DNA of 64,000 bases from Chryseobacterium sp. 52 (GCF_002754245.1 NZ_PEEX01000001.1:4816001-4880000), one strand, 5' to 3'; positions 1-8,525 are shown, numbered from the stretch's first letter. Numbers and translations are program-made. Notes: generated from the letters alone by a model not told the origin.

Positions 1-415
1 AAGTAATGATAAGTCTTACTTTTTTTAAAGGATCAATGATCAGTAAAGAACGTACAGTTGCTGTCGCTGAAGCATTCGGGTGAATAAAATCATACAGTTC
101 CGAAATCTTCCTGTCTTTGTCTGCAATAATAGGAAACTGTACCTCTGTATGCTGAGTTTCATTAATATCTTTAATCCAGTTCTGATGGTCTTCTACTCCA
201 TCTACACTTAAAGCAATCACTTTAGTTCCTCTCTTATCAAACTCTGGCTTCAGCTTTGAAGTATACCCCAATTCTGTAGTGCATACCGGAGTGTAATCTG
301 CAGGATGCGAAAATAAAATTCCCCACGAGTTTCCTAAGAATTCATGAAATTTGATATCTCCTAACGACGTCTCTGCCTGAAAGTCCGGTGCTGTATCTCC
401 TAGTTTGATTGACAT
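1..415 (-). CDS. 1-Cys peroxiredoxin (Prx6 type), 3' end cut by window
   Basis: The first 138 codons are present; the C-terminus lies outside the window. The protein should reduce hydroperoxides in the cytoplasm. The N-terminus begins MSIKLGDTAPDF and carries the peroxidatic motif DYTPVCTTEL with the active cysteine at residue 45, followed by a HPNASATATVR segment in the position of the Prx6-family substrate-site region. The motif PVCTTEL, rather than the PVCPTEL of AhpC, points to the 1-Cys/Prx6 branch; the missing C-terminus means a second cysteine cannot be excluded. The start ATG at 413-415 is 22 nt from a well-formed promoter that overlaps a perfect palindrome, so regulated expression is likely. 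It is transcribed divergently from the MscS gene. Confidence 0.9.
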   Translation of the reverse strand, partial: MSIKLGDTAPDFQAETSLGDIKFHEFLGNSWGILFSHPADYTPVCTTELGYTSKLKPEFDKRGTKVIALSVDGVEDHQNWIKDINETQHTEVQFPIIADKDRKISELYDFIHPNASATATVRSLLIIDPLKKVRLIIT

Positions 416-431
416 ATTATCTTGCCTTGTT

Positions 432-452
432 AGTCTACAAATTTAGTAGACT
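432..452. promoter_or_regulatory. Perfect palindrome over the -7 box, candidate operator
   Basis: AGTCTAC at 432-438 and GTAGACT at 446-452 form 7-bp perfect arms around a 7-nt AT spacer. The spacer and one arm base form the -7 box of the peroxiredoxin promoter, so a bound dimer would block or modulate it. The regulator is unknown; an Rrf2-type factor is only a guess. Confidence 0.5.
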
Positions 453-467
453 TTTTGGAACTGGCAA
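438..467 (-). promoter_or_regulatory. Promoter of the peroxiredoxin gene (TTG-N19-TAAATTTG)
   Basis: On the minus strand a TTG (465-467) is followed after exactly 19 nt by TAAATTTG (438-445), matching the Bacteroidota -33/-7 consensus. The start codon lies 22 nt downstream. Confidence 0.75.
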
Positions 468-508
468 AATTTTTGTTGAAAATTTATATCTTTAATCAAA
501 ATTTATTC

Positions 509-1393
509 ATGCAGAACATTGAACACCGGTATGTAGACGTTATTTACAGGGTTTTGGAAAGCTGGTATGTGAAGCTGGCCGAACTTACCCCAAAACTGAT
601 CGTTGGAGTATTAGTATTTTCTTTTTTTCTTATTACCAGTAAATACCTAAGCTTAGCCGCAGTAAAATTATTTCACAAATTCTTTCCGAAAAGTCAAAAG
701 GAGAGTTCTCTGGTGACTTTAATAAGCATATTCAGGTTTCTCATCATGATGATGGGTTCTTTTATTGCTTTGGAAATTATGGGCTTCAGCGGTTTTCTTT
801 GGAAATTTATCGGAAGTTTAGGAGTAGCCGGGGTTATTGCCGGGGTTGCTTTGAAAGATCTGGTATCGAGTATCTTTTCAGGAATGCTGATTGGCATTGA
901 TAAAGCCTTTAAAATAGGGGATTATATTACAATAGGCGCTCATTCCGGAACCGTTCAGGAGATTGGTTTTTTAACGACAAAAATCATTACTGACGATGGA
1001 AAGAAAGCTTATATTCCTAATCAGGTTATTTTCAATGCTCCATTTTACAATATTACAGCCTCACCGCAGCGCAGAATTATTTTAAATTTTGAAATTCCCG
1101 CAGATGAAGATATCAGTAAAGCACAGAAAGGGATGCTGGATGTGATTAAAAGTCTTGAAGGTGTGGACAGGCTGGATACTTCAGAGGTTATTTTTACGGA
1201 TTTAAAACAGGGTAATTTTAATCTTCAGGCCAAATTCTGGATGAAGATAGGCACCAGTATGGTTCAGCTGAAAAGTGAAGCTTATCTGAAGATTAAAGAA
1301 CGTCTGGATACTGATAACATCCAATTGGTAACCCCAACAAGCATTAGCATAACAAATGGGGAAACATCCTCAACTGAACATCAGGATAAATAA
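509..1393 (+). CDS. Small-conductance mechanosensitive channel (MscS family)
   Basis: An inner-membrane channel of 294 residues that should open under membrane tension to release solutes after osmotic downshock. Two N-terminal hydrophobic segments are followed by the pore-lining TM3, rich in Gly and Ala (GSLGVAGVIAGVALKD), then the MscS beta domain starting FKIGDYI and a soluble C-terminal domain. Length is close to E. coli MscS (286). The frame is open upstream to 455, but the ATG at 509 removes a prefix overlapping the palindrome region and gives a normal MscS N-terminus (MQNIEHRYVDVIY). The C-terminus is polar (ETSSTEHQDK). It is a single gene, divergent from the peroxiredoxin. Confidence 0.9.
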   Translation: MQNIEHRYVDVIYRVLESWYVKLAELTPKLIVGVLVFSFFLITSKYLSLAAVKLFHKFFPKSQKESSLVTLISIFRFLIMMMGSFIALEIMGFSGFLWKFIGSLGVAGVIAGVALKDLVSSIFSGMLIGIDKAFKIGDYITIGAHSGTVQEIGFLTTKIITDDGKKAYIPNQVIFNAPFYNITASPQRRIILNFEIPADEDISKAQKGMLDVIKSLEGVDRLDTSEVIFTDLKQGNFNLQAKFWMKIGTSMVQLKSEAYLKIKERLDTDNIQLVTPTSISITNGETSSTEHQDK

Positions 1394-1494
1394 ATACAAA
1401 GCGGTTTTTTAAGCGGTTTTTTTAGGCAAGACTATTCAGAACAGGGATTCGCAATCACTAAATTTCTCAAAGCTTTTATTGGGGATGAAAACAT

Positions 1495-1526
1495 AAAAAA
1501 ACCGTTCCAAAAATGGAACGGTTTTT
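1495..1526. terminator. Bidirectional terminator between mscS-type gene and sucC
   Basis: ACCGTTCCA (1501-1509), a 4-nt A loop and TGGAACGGT (1514-1522) form a 9-bp perfect stem, flanked by an A-run on one side and a T-run on the other. It can stop the convergent mscS-type and sucC transcripts. Confidence 0.85.
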
Positions 1527-1549
1527 CAATTTATATAAAAATTTTAGTC

Positions 1550-2740
1550 TTAAGCTAAAACTTCTTTTACTTTGTTTGCAGCTTCTTCTAAAGTAATTGC
1601 AGAATGTACAGGAAGACCTGACTCGTCAATTAATTGTTTAGCTTCAACAGCGTTAGTTCCCTGTAATCTTACGATCAATGGAACCGGAAGGCTACCCATT
1701 GCTCTGTAAGCATCTACAACTCCCTGAGCAACTCTGTCACATCTTACGATACCTCCGAAGATATTGATCAGGATCGCTTTTACGTTTGGATCTCTAAGGA
1801 TGATTCCGAAAGCAGTTTGTACTCTCTGAGCATCAGCCGTACCTCCAACGTCAAGGAAGTTAGCAGGACTACCACCAGATAATTTGATGATATCCATAGT
1901 TGCCATTGCAAGACCAGCTCCGTTTACCATACAAGCAACGTTACCGTCAAGTTTCACGAAGTTAAGACCAGCTTCACCAGCTTCCACATCCATTGGATCT
2001 TCTTCTCTTGTATCTCTTAAAGCTTCTAAGTCTTTGTGACGGAACAATGCGTTACCATCTAAAGTTACTTTAGCATCTACAGCGATAATTTTGTTATCTG
2101 AAGTTTTCAACACAGGGTTGATCTCAAAAAGAGAAGCATCAATTCCTGTATAAGCATTGTAAAGAGATGCAATGAATTTTGTGAATTCTTTGAAAGCATT
2201 TCCTTCAAGACCTAGGTTGAAAGCAATTTTTCTAGCCTGGAATCCCTGAAGACCTAAAGCCGGATCAATGATTTCTTTGTGGATCAAATGAGGAGTTACT
2301 TCAGCAACGTGCTCAATATCCATACCCCCTTCAGTAGAATATACGATTGTATTTTTACCTTCAGCTCTATCTAAAAGAATAGAAACATAAAATTCTTTAG
2401 TTTCAGTTTCTCCCGGATAATAAACATCTTCTGCAACCAAAACAGAGTGTACTTTTTTACCTTCAGCAGAAGTTTGTGGAGTTATCAACTGCATTCCGAT
2501 GATGTTCTGTGCATTTTCTTTAAGTTTATCCATGTTTGGAGAAAACTTAACACCACCACCTTTACCACGTCCACCTGCGTGAATTTGTGCTTTTACAACC
2601 CAAGCCTGAGCTCCGGTTTCAGCAGTCAATTTTTCAGCAGCTGCTACAGCCTCATCTACGTTATTCGCTACGAAACCACGTTGGATAGCTACTCCATACT
2701 TTGATAAAATCTCTTTTGATTGATACTCGTGAAGATTCAT
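1550..2740 (-). CDS. sucC: Succinyl-CoA synthetase (ADP-forming) beta subunit
   Basis: SucC catalyses, with the alpha subunit SucD, the interconversion of succinyl-CoA and succinate with substrate-level phosphorylation in the TCA cycle. The 396-residue length is close to E. coli SucC (388). The N-terminus MNLHEYQSKEIL is typical; an ATP-grasp domain (KAQIHAGGRGKGGG near residue 50) and the C-terminal ligase domain with FLDVGG and NIFGGIVRCD are present, as is the metal-binding EINPV segment. sucD is not adjacent, an arrangement common in Flavobacteriia. It stands alone behind a good promoter at 2779-2808 and ends at a strong hairpin terminator. Confidence 0.97.
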   Translation of the reverse strand: MNLHEYQSKEILSKYGVAIQRGFVANNVDEAVAAAEKLTAETGAQAWVVKAQIHAGGRGKGGGVKFSPNMDKLKENAQNIIGMQLITPQTSAEGKKVHSVLVAEDVYYPGETETKEFYVSILLDRAEGKNTIVYSTEGGMDIEHVAEVTPHLIHKEIIDPALGLQGFQARKIAFNLGLEGNAFKEFTKFIASLYNAYTGIDASLFEINPVLKTSDNKIIAVDAKVTLDGNALFRHKDLEALRDTREEDPMDVEAGEAGLNFVKLDGNVACMVNGAGLAMATMDIIKLSGGSPANFLDVGGTADAQRVQTAFGIILRDPNVKAILINIFGGIVRCDRVAQGVVDAYRAMGSLPVPLIVRLQGTNAVEAKQLIDESGLPVHSAITLEEAANKVKEVLA

Positions 2741-2778
2741 ATTATTTTTATTATTTTATTTAAATATTTAAAGGTTGA

Positions 2779-2808
2779 CAAATTTACTAAAAAGACATGG
2801 AAGTTCAA
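2779..2808 (-). promoter_or_regulatory. sucC promoter (TTG-N19-TAAATTTG)
   Basis: Minus-strand TTG at 2806-2808 and TAAATTTG at 2779-2786, separated by exactly 19 nt. It lies 38 nt upstream of the sucC ATG, in the gap after the ClC gene, showing that sucC is transcribed independently of the preceding operon. Confidence 0.75.
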
Positions 2809-2871
2809 GTTTATTGACTCAAAAATTAAAGTGCAGTGAACTTGATTTTTAACATGTCTCCCGAATTTGCT

Positions 2872-4149
2872 TTATTCTTCGGATAATTTTTCAGACTGTG
2901 AGCCGATAAACGGAATTTTTGGAGCGAGGAAATATCCTGTTAAACTCGCAAAAAGGATCGGAACAAAATAGGTAAACCCGGTTAAGGTTCCCAGAATAAT
3001 AGTGGTACTCATTGGAGTTCTTGTCACACAGGCATTAATTGCAGCCATACAGCTGACGATGGCTAAAGTAGTATCTACAGTTGGAAACAACTGATGAATA
3101 ATCAATCCTAAGGTTGTCCCCACAAAAAATAACGGAATAATAAAACCACCCCTCCAGCCTGATGTTACCGTCACAGCGATAGCCAGAATCTTAAAAACCA
3201 AGATCACAATCAAAAAGTTTAAAGCAAAATGCCCATTGATCAGTTGATTGATTTCATGATGGCCAAAGTATCTGGTGATTGGAAAATTATAGGCGATAAT
3301 TCCTAAAATAATTCCTCCGGCCAACGTTTTGATATAGATCGGAAGCTTTCTGTATTCAAAAACTTTCTTGAAAAATTTGACTACAAAAATAAAAAGCCAT
3401 CCAAATAAAGTTCCTACAGCTCCAAAAGCCACAGCATACATGAAATCATAGACTCCTGAATAATGGTATGCTTTAAGATTCCATGCGGCTCCTATTCCCA
3501 AATGAATGATCAATGCAAACATGACGTAACTGAAGCAGCTTGCCACCAATGCCGGAATTATTGCTTTATAATATTCTACCGCATGTCTGTGATGCAGAAT
3601 TTCAAGAGAAAAAAGACTTCCTCCAAGCGGAGCTCCGAAAAGCGCGGTAAACCCGGAAGCCATCCCGGCAATACTCAAAGAACGCAGTTCCTCTCCTTTC
3701 AGTCTGAAGATTTTCCCCAGCCATGTTCCCGTAGATCCTGTAACCTGAACCAAAGGAGCTTCCGGACCGAGACTTCCTCCCGACGCCACACAAAAAAGGG
3801 ACGAAAGGATCATGGAAGGGTTGTTTTTAGGATCTAATTTCCCTTTATTAAACCTGATATTGTTGACAATCAGATGAATTTCTCCCGGATCTCCGATCAA
3901 GTGAATGACCAAACCAGCCAGCAATCCACAAATGGCCATCGTAGGAATAACCATCCAACCTTGAAATTCAGCCAGAAATTCCGTGAAATGCTCTAACACA
4001 ATCCAGTAACCTCCGGCTATAGCCCCACCCACCAAACCTGTAAAAGCCCACATGAAAAAAGTACGGCTGAATACAAAGGGATTAAATCTTATAGGCTGAT
4101 CCAGAAGATTGAATGCTTTTATGAGCCGTCTTCTTCTATTGATCTTCAT
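2872..4149 (-). CDS. ClC-family chloride channel or H+/Cl- antiporter
   Basis: A polytopic inner-membrane protein of 425 residues. Family motifs seen are GGSLGPEAPLVQ around residue 124 and GWRGGFIIPLFFVG in the second half. The GPEAP segment aligns with the GREGP motif of E. coli ClcA, so E130 would be the gating glutamate; its presence favours an antiporter, but that is inference. No C-terminal CBS pair is present, as in many bacterial ClCs. It is the last gene of a five-gene operon: its ATG lies 2 nt after the stop of the DUF423 gene. No obvious hairpin terminator follows it, and the sucC promoter begins about 65 nt downstream. Confidence 0.88.
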   Translation of the reverse strand: MKINRRRRLIKAFNLLDQPIRFNPFVFSRTFFMWAFTGLVGGAIAGGYWIVLEHFTEFLAEFQGWMVIPTMAICGLLAGLVIHLIGDPGEIHLIVNNIRFNKGKLDPKNNPSMILSSLFCVASGGSLGPEAPLVQVTGSTGTWLGKIFRLKGEELRSLSIAGMASGFTALFGAPLGGSLFSLEILHHRHAVEYYKAIIPALVASCFSYVMFALIIHLGIGAAWNLKAYHYSGVYDFMYAVAFGAVGTLFGWLFIFVVKFFKKVFEYRKLPIYIKTLAGGIILGIIAYNFPITRYFGHHEINQLINGHFALNFLIVILVFKILAIAVTVTSGWRGGFIIPLFFVGTTLGLIIHQLFPTVDTTLAIVSCMAAINACVTRTPMSTTIILGTLTGFTYFVPILFASLTGYFLAPKIPFIGSQSEKLSEE

Positions 4150-4151
4150 TA

Positions 4152-4538
4152 TTATATCTTATTTTTAGCAAAATACAGGATAAGCATTCCCCAGCTCAGG
4201 ATCATGAAAAGACCTCCAAGCGGAGTAATAGGTCCTAAAAACTTCAGATTTACGCCCAGATAATCCTGCAGACTCAGGAAGTAAATACTTACTGAAAATA
4301 AAAGAGTTCCCGCAATCATTAAAATAGAAACCCATCTTTGTGATGAAGTGTCAAATTTTAAAATATATCCTACGATCAGTAAAAAGAATGCGGCATACAT
4401 CTGATATCTTACGCCTGTCTCAAAGCTTTCCAACCTTTCCACAGATAGTATTTTCTTTAAAGCATGTGCCCCGAATGCCCCTAAAATCACAGATACCATG
4501 CCATATACGGCACCGAAAATTAAAGTAATTGTTTTCAT
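4152..4538 (-). CDS. DUF423 small membrane protein (YgdD-like)
   Basis: A 128-residue inner-membrane protein with four predicted hydrophobic helices. The N-terminus (GAVYGMVSVILGAFGAHALKK), the segment ETGVRYQMYAAFFLL and the glycine-rich ITPLGGLFMILSWGML are typical of DUF423/YgdD proteins, whose function is unknown. It lies 2 nt after the DUF3298-type gene and 2 nt before the ClC gene, so all three are probably translated from one mRNA. Family assignment is confident; role is not. Confidence 0.85.
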   Translation of the reverse strand: MKTITLIFGAVYGMVSVILGAFGAHALKKILSVERLESFETGVRYQMYAAFFLLIVGYILKFDTSSQRWVSILMIAGTLLFSVSIYFLSLQDYLGVNLKFLGPITPLGGLFMILSWGMLILYFAKNKI

Positions 4539-4540
4539 TT

Positions 4541-5626
4541 TTATAATTCTTCTAATTCTAGATTTAAATATTTTTTTGTTTTATAATCCTGCCAGGTTCC
4601 GGAGATTTTGCTCCCATTCATATCTGCTTCTACAAAACCTCTGAAAATCCATTGATTGGTTTCCTCACTATAATGGTCATTTTCCGTGATGGAAATATGG
4701 TTTCCTTTCATCTTCCCATCCCACTCTATCAGTTTTTTATTTTTATCATACCAATACGATGCATTAAAGAAACTTTCTCCATTCTCGTCTTTATCATAGA
4801 AACTTTTAATAAGAACTGTAACAGGATATTTTCCATCAATTTTTCCTTTATACAGTTTATTTCTGAAACTTGTTCTTTCCAATTTTTCAGACCCGTTAAG
4901 TAAATTCTTAGCATACGGACTCCAGTATTTCTCCAGGTCTTTGTAAGAAAATTCAACAACATGACTATCCAGCTCATCCAATGCTCTCATCGCATGATTG
5001 GAACATCTTCCTGCAATAAATCTCAGCTTATCTTTTCCAAAATAATATCCAATATTTCCTAAGGTATGCTCCGTAAAACATCCTTCATAGAGAGCAATCT
5101 GGTCTAAAACCTCTTCAGAAGGATTTTTATCTGATTTTAACTGGATAAGAAAATCATTAATGTCTTTCCTGATTCTTTTCTGAATTAAGCTTTCCAGTGT
5201 TTTAACAGCATTTGGCTGAAAAAGGTCCTGCACATTTATAAAATTCCCTGTTCTGAGGTCAAAATTTTTCCAGATTAAAAAACTCTCAGGATAAGCTCCC
5301 GAAGCTTCTCCATCCATCGCAATGCTCAGAATATTTTCAGGAGTTTCCAGTTTTTCCCAGCTGTAGAAATAAACATAGTTGGAATATGACGTTTTTCCTT
5401 CTGAGACTAATTTAAAAGGGTTTCCTTCTGATCCCGGAACGTATTCCAGTCCGTCAACCTGCAAGAATGTATTGATCTTGTTTTCTACCAAAGGATGTCC
5501 GGAATAAGAGATCACCGGAAAAACAGAATCTTCAGTTTTAGGCTTCAGATCACTGATCTTTACATTTTTCTGTTGTGAAAAACTTAAACCGGAAATCAGG
5601 AGGAAAAACAGGACATTCTTTATCAT
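4541..5626 (-). CDS. Exported DUF3298/RsiV-C-type protein
   Basis: A 361-residue protein with a signal peptide (MIKNVLFFLLISGLSFSQ), so periplasmic or surface-located. Residues about 90-200 carry the pattern GAYPESFLIWKNFDL..TG..I...DLF seen in DUF3298 domains, the fold shared with the lysozyme-binding anti-sigma factor RsiV and the deacetylase PdaC. The C-terminal part (from about residue 260) is a separate beta-rich region I do not recognise. No sigma-factor gene is adjacent and there is no N-terminal transmembrane anti-sigma helix, so RsiV function should not be assumed. Its ATG overlaps the stop of the 55-residue membrane protein gene (TAATG), indicating translational coupling. Confidence 0.75.
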   Translation of the reverse strand: MIKNVLFFLLISGLSFSQQKNVKISDLKPKTEDSVFPVISYSGHPLVENKINTFLQVDGLEYVPGSEGNPFKLVSEGKTSYSNYVYFYSWEKLETPENILSIAMDGEASGAYPESFLIWKNFDLRTGNFINVQDLFQPNAVKTLESLIQKRIRKDINDFLIQLKSDKNPSEEVLDQIALYEGCFTEHTLGNIGYYFGKDKLRFIAGRCSNHAMRALDELDSHVVEFSYKDLEKYWSPYAKNLLNGSEKLERTSFRNKLYKGKIDGKYPVTVLIKSFYDKDENGESFFNASYWYDKNKKLIEWDGKMKGNHISITENDHYSEETNQWIFRGFVEADMNGSKISGTWQDYKTKKYLNLELEEL

Positions 5627-5793
5627 TATTTTGACTTTAGATACATTAAAATAAATTTCGCAGTCAGTGTAGAAATTCCAAGTATGATAAACATAATGGC
5701 AAACCTTTTAGAGCTTTTAAACCCCGGTGATGTCGTTGTCTTTAAAAAGATCCCGAAGATGATGAATACTATGGGTAAAATAATCTGCAGCAT
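5626..5793 (-). CDS. 55-residue predicted membrane protein, translationally coupled
   Basis: A small frame of 55 codons fits exactly between its neighbours. Its ATG (5791-5793) overlaps the TAA of the HMG-CoA reductase gene, and its own TAA (5626-5628) overlaps the ATG of the DUF3298-type gene, TAATG at both joints. The peptide starts MLQIILPIVFIIFGIFLK and has two hydrophobic segments (about residues 2-18 and 32-52) joined by a basic loop (FKSSKRF), so it should be a hairpin-like inner-membrane protein. I do not recognise a family. The double overlap is strong evidence that it is a real gene. Confidence 0.75.
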   Translation of the reverse strand: MLQIILPIVFIIFGIFLKTTTSPGFKSSKRFAIMFIILGISTLTAKFILMYLKSK

Positions 5794-7121
5794 TACTGAC
5801 CTCTTAATCTGTTAAATTCATTAATAACCTCGTGGTGGCTTACGGTCTTATCTTTAAAATAGGTCACAAAATGTTGTTTTTCTTCTTCTGTAGCTCCCAT
5901 TTGATTTAAAATATTCAACAGGTGCATTTTCATGTGTCCTTTCTGAATTCCGGTTGTTACCAAAGAACGCAACGCACCAAAATTCTGTGCAAGACCAGAA
6001 ACAGCCAAAATACTCATCAGTCCCTGTGCAGAAGGTTTTCCAAGAAGTGCCAGTGAGAATTTCACAAGAGGATGCAGATTGGTCAATCCTCCTACAACTC
6101 CCACAGAAATCGGAAGATCAATCCAGAATCTGAAGATTCCGTTGTCGGTTGTACAGTGTGTTAAAGATCTGTATTGTCCGTCTCTTGCTGCATACGCATG
6201 AGCACAGGCTTCTGTGGCTCTGAAGTCATTTCCTGTGGCGATTACAACTGCATCTACCCCATTCATGACCCCTTTATTATGAGTGGTCGCACGGAAAGGC
6301 TCTATTTCAGCAATGGTAACGGCCTGTTTGAATTTTCGTGCAAATTCTTCATTAGAAATTCCGCTATCGTCTTTTAAATCTTCTATTTTACATGAAACCT
6401 CAGCTCTTACCAGACAGTCCGGTGTAAAATTGGAAAGGATATTCATGACAATCTGAAGGGAACTTTTTTCTTCCTGTGAGAAGTCTTCACTCGTTGCAAT
6501 CTCCTGCTTCATTGTTTTCCCGAACTGCTCAAGGCATGAATTGATAAAATTCGCACCCATAGAATCTACCGTATCAAAGCTTGCTTTAAGCTGGTAGTAA
6601 TTCGGCATTTCGGAAGTTTTGTCAACGAGTTTGATGTCCAGAATTCCACCGCCGCGTTTTCTCATATTGGCCGTGATATCTTCTGTACTTTCAAGCAGTT
6701 TTTTCTTTAAACTGAAATTAAAGAAATGTAAAAGTTTATGAGGTTCTACATCGAATACAAAGTGCGTGTGTCCTAATTTCTCATTGTTGATAATGGTCGT
6801 TTTAAAACCGCCTTTATCAATCCAGAATTTCGCAGCTTTGGAAGCCGCAGCCACTACCGAACTTTCTTCAACAGCCATTGGAAGAGCGAATAATTTTCCG
6901 TCAATTAAGAAATTGGGAGCAATTCCGTAAGGCATATAGAAATTGGAGATGGTGTTTTCAGAAAACTCTTCGTGAAGTTTCTGAAGATCAGCATTTTCGT
7001 TCCAGTATTGTTTTAATATATTTTGATAATCTGTGTTTCCTTCAAGGTATTCATTGACAAGCCAATCGATTTTCCCCTGCTTTGTAAGTTTAGAGAAACC
7101 TTCTACCGGTTTATGATTCAT
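5793..7121 (-). CDS. mvaA: Hydroxymethylglutaryl-CoA reductase, class II
   Basis: This enzyme interconverts HMG-CoA and mevalonate with NAD(P)H; in Flavobacteriia it supplies the mevalonate route to isoprenoids such as menaquinone side chains and carotenoids. The 442-residue length fits the class II enzymes (about 430). Catalytic motifs are visible: E85 in MAVEESS, DSMGAN at 186-191, K283 in THNKGVMNG, D299 in TGNDFRA, and H396 in GIQKGHM. No class I membrane domain is present. It is the first gene of the operon running to the ClC gene. Whether it works biosynthetically or degradatively cannot be read from sequence; the biosynthetic role is inferred from the lineage. Confidence 0.93.
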   Translation of the reverse strand: MNHKPVEGFSKLTKQGKIDWLVNEYLEGNTDYQNILKQYWNENADLQKLHEEFSENTISNFYMPYGIAPNFLIDGKLFALPMAVEESSVVAAASKAAKFWIDKGGFKTTIINNEKLGHTHFVFDVEPHKLLHFFNFSLKKKLLESTEDITANMRKRGGGILDIKLVDKTSEMPNYYQLKASFDTVDSMGANFINSCLEQFGKTMKQEIATSEDFSQEEKSSLQIVMNILSNFTPDCLVRAEVSCKIEDLKDDSGISNEEFARKFKQAVTIAEIEPFRATTHNKGVMNGVDAVVIATGNDFRATEACAHAYAARDGQYRSLTHCTTDNGIFRFWIDLPISVGVVGGLTNLHPLVKFSLALLGKPSAQGLMSILAVSGLAQNFGALRSLVTTGIQKGHMKMHLLNILNQMGATEEEKQHFVTYFKDKTVSHHEVINEFNRLRGQ

Positions 7122-7193
7122 AGCATAAATTTAATATGCGTAAAGATAGTAATTTTGTAAGTCTCCATTGTTGATAACTTCTATTGAAAAAGA

Positions 7194-7224
7194 TTGACAT
7201 TTATCAATTTTGGACCTACTTTTG
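7194..7224 (+). promoter_or_regulatory. Promoter of the radical-SAM gene (TTG-N20-TACTTTTG)
   Basis: TTG at 7194-7196 and TACTTTTG at 7217-7224, 20 nt apart, match the Bacteroidota consensus. The frame could be read from the TTG at 7194, but that codon is the -33 element, so the ATG at 7266 is the start. Confidence 0.75.
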
Positions 7225-7265
7225 AACAGAAATTACCATCTAAAAACTATTATTTTTCTAAAAAT

Positions 7266-8525
7266 ATGAATTTTGAACGCCTGAAAGAAAAACTCGAAAT
7301 CCTTGCTGATGCAGCGAAATATGATGTTTCCTGCTCATCCAGCGGTGGGACGAGAAAGAATAAAAAAGGCGCTTTAGGAGACAGTTCCATAAGCGGGATC
7401 TGCCATACCTATACGGAAGACGGGCGATGTGTTTCCCTTCTCAAAGTTCTTCTGACCAATCATTGCATCTACGACTGTGCATACTGCGTATCCAGAAGCT
7501 CCAATGATATTAAAAGAGCAGCTTTCACGGTAGAAGAAGTCGTTGATCTGACCATTAATTTTTACCGCAGAAATTATATTGAAGGTCTGTTTCTGAGTTC
7601 CGGGATTTTCAAAAATGCTGACACTACGATGGAACGTCTTGTGAGAGTGGCAAAAAAACTGCGTTTGGAGGAAAATTTCAATGGCTATATTCATTTAAAG
7701 TCTATTCCGGGAGCCAGTGATGAACTGATGCAGGAAGCCGCTTTGTATGCGGACAGACTTTCCGTAAATCTTGAAATCCCTACCGAAAGCGGATTGAAAT
7801 TGTTAGCACCGGAAAAGAACCGTCAGGATATGATTAACCCGATGCGTTACATCCAAAAGGGAATTTTACAGTATAATGACGAAAAGAAAATTTTCAGGAA
7901 AGTTCCGAAGTTTGCTCCCGCGGGACAGTCTACACAGATGATCGTAGGTGCCACCAATGAAAATGATCTGCAAATCATTAAAGTAGCCGATCATTTTTAT
8001 AAAAACTTCAATCTTAAACGGGTTTATTATTCCGGTTATGTTCCGGTTTTAGAAGATAAAAGACTTCCTTCTTTAACCACTGAAGTTCCTATGCTTCGGG
8101 AAAACAGGCTGTATCAGTCGGACTGGCTGATGAGGTTTTACGGTTTTAAGGCTGAGGAAATTCTGGATCCCAATATGCCTTTTCTGGATCTTGAAATTGA
8201 CCCCAAATTAAGCTGGGCATTACGTCATCTTCATCAATTCCCTGTTAATCTGCAGACGGCCGATTATCAGATGATCTTGAGAATTCCGGGAATAGGGGTA
8301 AAAACTGCACAGAAGATTGTTCAGGCACGCCGTTTTCAGGTTTTACATATGGATCACTTAAAAAAACTGGGGGCTGCAGTCAACCGTGCGAAATATTTCA
8401 TCGACTTTAATACTGGGAATGCCTATCTGAAATATTTAACGGATAAAAATTTCAGAAAATTACTTGTGGGTGGAAGTTCTTCAAAATTTCATAATCAGTT
8501 TTCGCAGCAATTGAGTTTGTTTTAA
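7266..8525 (+). CDS. Putative DNA modification/repair radical-SAM protein
   Basis: A 419-residue member of the radical-SAM family known as the 'rSAM link UDG' type, usually encoded beside a DUF4130-type partner and thought to act on DNA; the reaction is not established. The cluster-binding motif CIYDCAYC gives C67, C71 and C74. An N-terminal segment rich in Ser and Gly (SCSSSGGTRKNKKG) precedes it, and a helix-hairpin-helix-like motif (RIPGIGVKTAQKI, about 339-351) near the C-terminus suggests DNA binding. The partner lies downstream at 9546 on the same strand, but a beta-lactamase on the opposite strand separates them. The start is the ATG at 7266 because the promoter occupies the upstream frame. 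Confidence 0.85.
   Translation: MNFERLKEKLEILADAAKYDVSCSSSGGTRKNKKGALGDSSISGICHTYTEDGRCVSLLKVLLTNHCIYDCAYCVSRSSNDIKRAAFTVEEVVDLTINFYRRNYIEGLFLSSGIFKNADTTMERLVRVAKKLRLEENFNGYIHLKSIPGASDELMQEAALYADRLSVNLEIPTESGLKLLAPEKNRQDMINPMRYIQKGILQYNDEKKIFRKVPKFAPAGQSTQMIVGATNENDLQIIKVADHFYKNFNLKRVYYSGYVPVLEDKRLPSLTTEVPMLRENRLYQSDWLMRFYGFKAEEILDPNMPFLDLEIDPKLSWALRHLHQFPVNLQTADYQMILRIPGIGVKTAQKIVQARRFQVLHMDHLKKLGAAVNRAKYFIDFNTGNAYLKYLTDKNFRKLLVGGSSSKFHNQFSQQLSLF

Noticed and set aside
1400..1423. Direct repeat AAGCGGTTTTTT after the MscS gene
   Set aside because: Two adjacent 12-nt copies without stem-forming ability; the real terminator is the hairpin at 1495-1526.
4541..5626. Anti-sigma factor role for the DUF3298-type protein
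   Set aside because: No transmembrane anti-sigma region and no sigma gene nearby; only the extracellular fold is shared with RsiV.
7194..7265. N-terminal extension of the radical-SAM protein from TTG at 7194
   Set aside because: The TTG and the TACTTTTG 20 nt later are the promoter elements, so this stretch is not translated.
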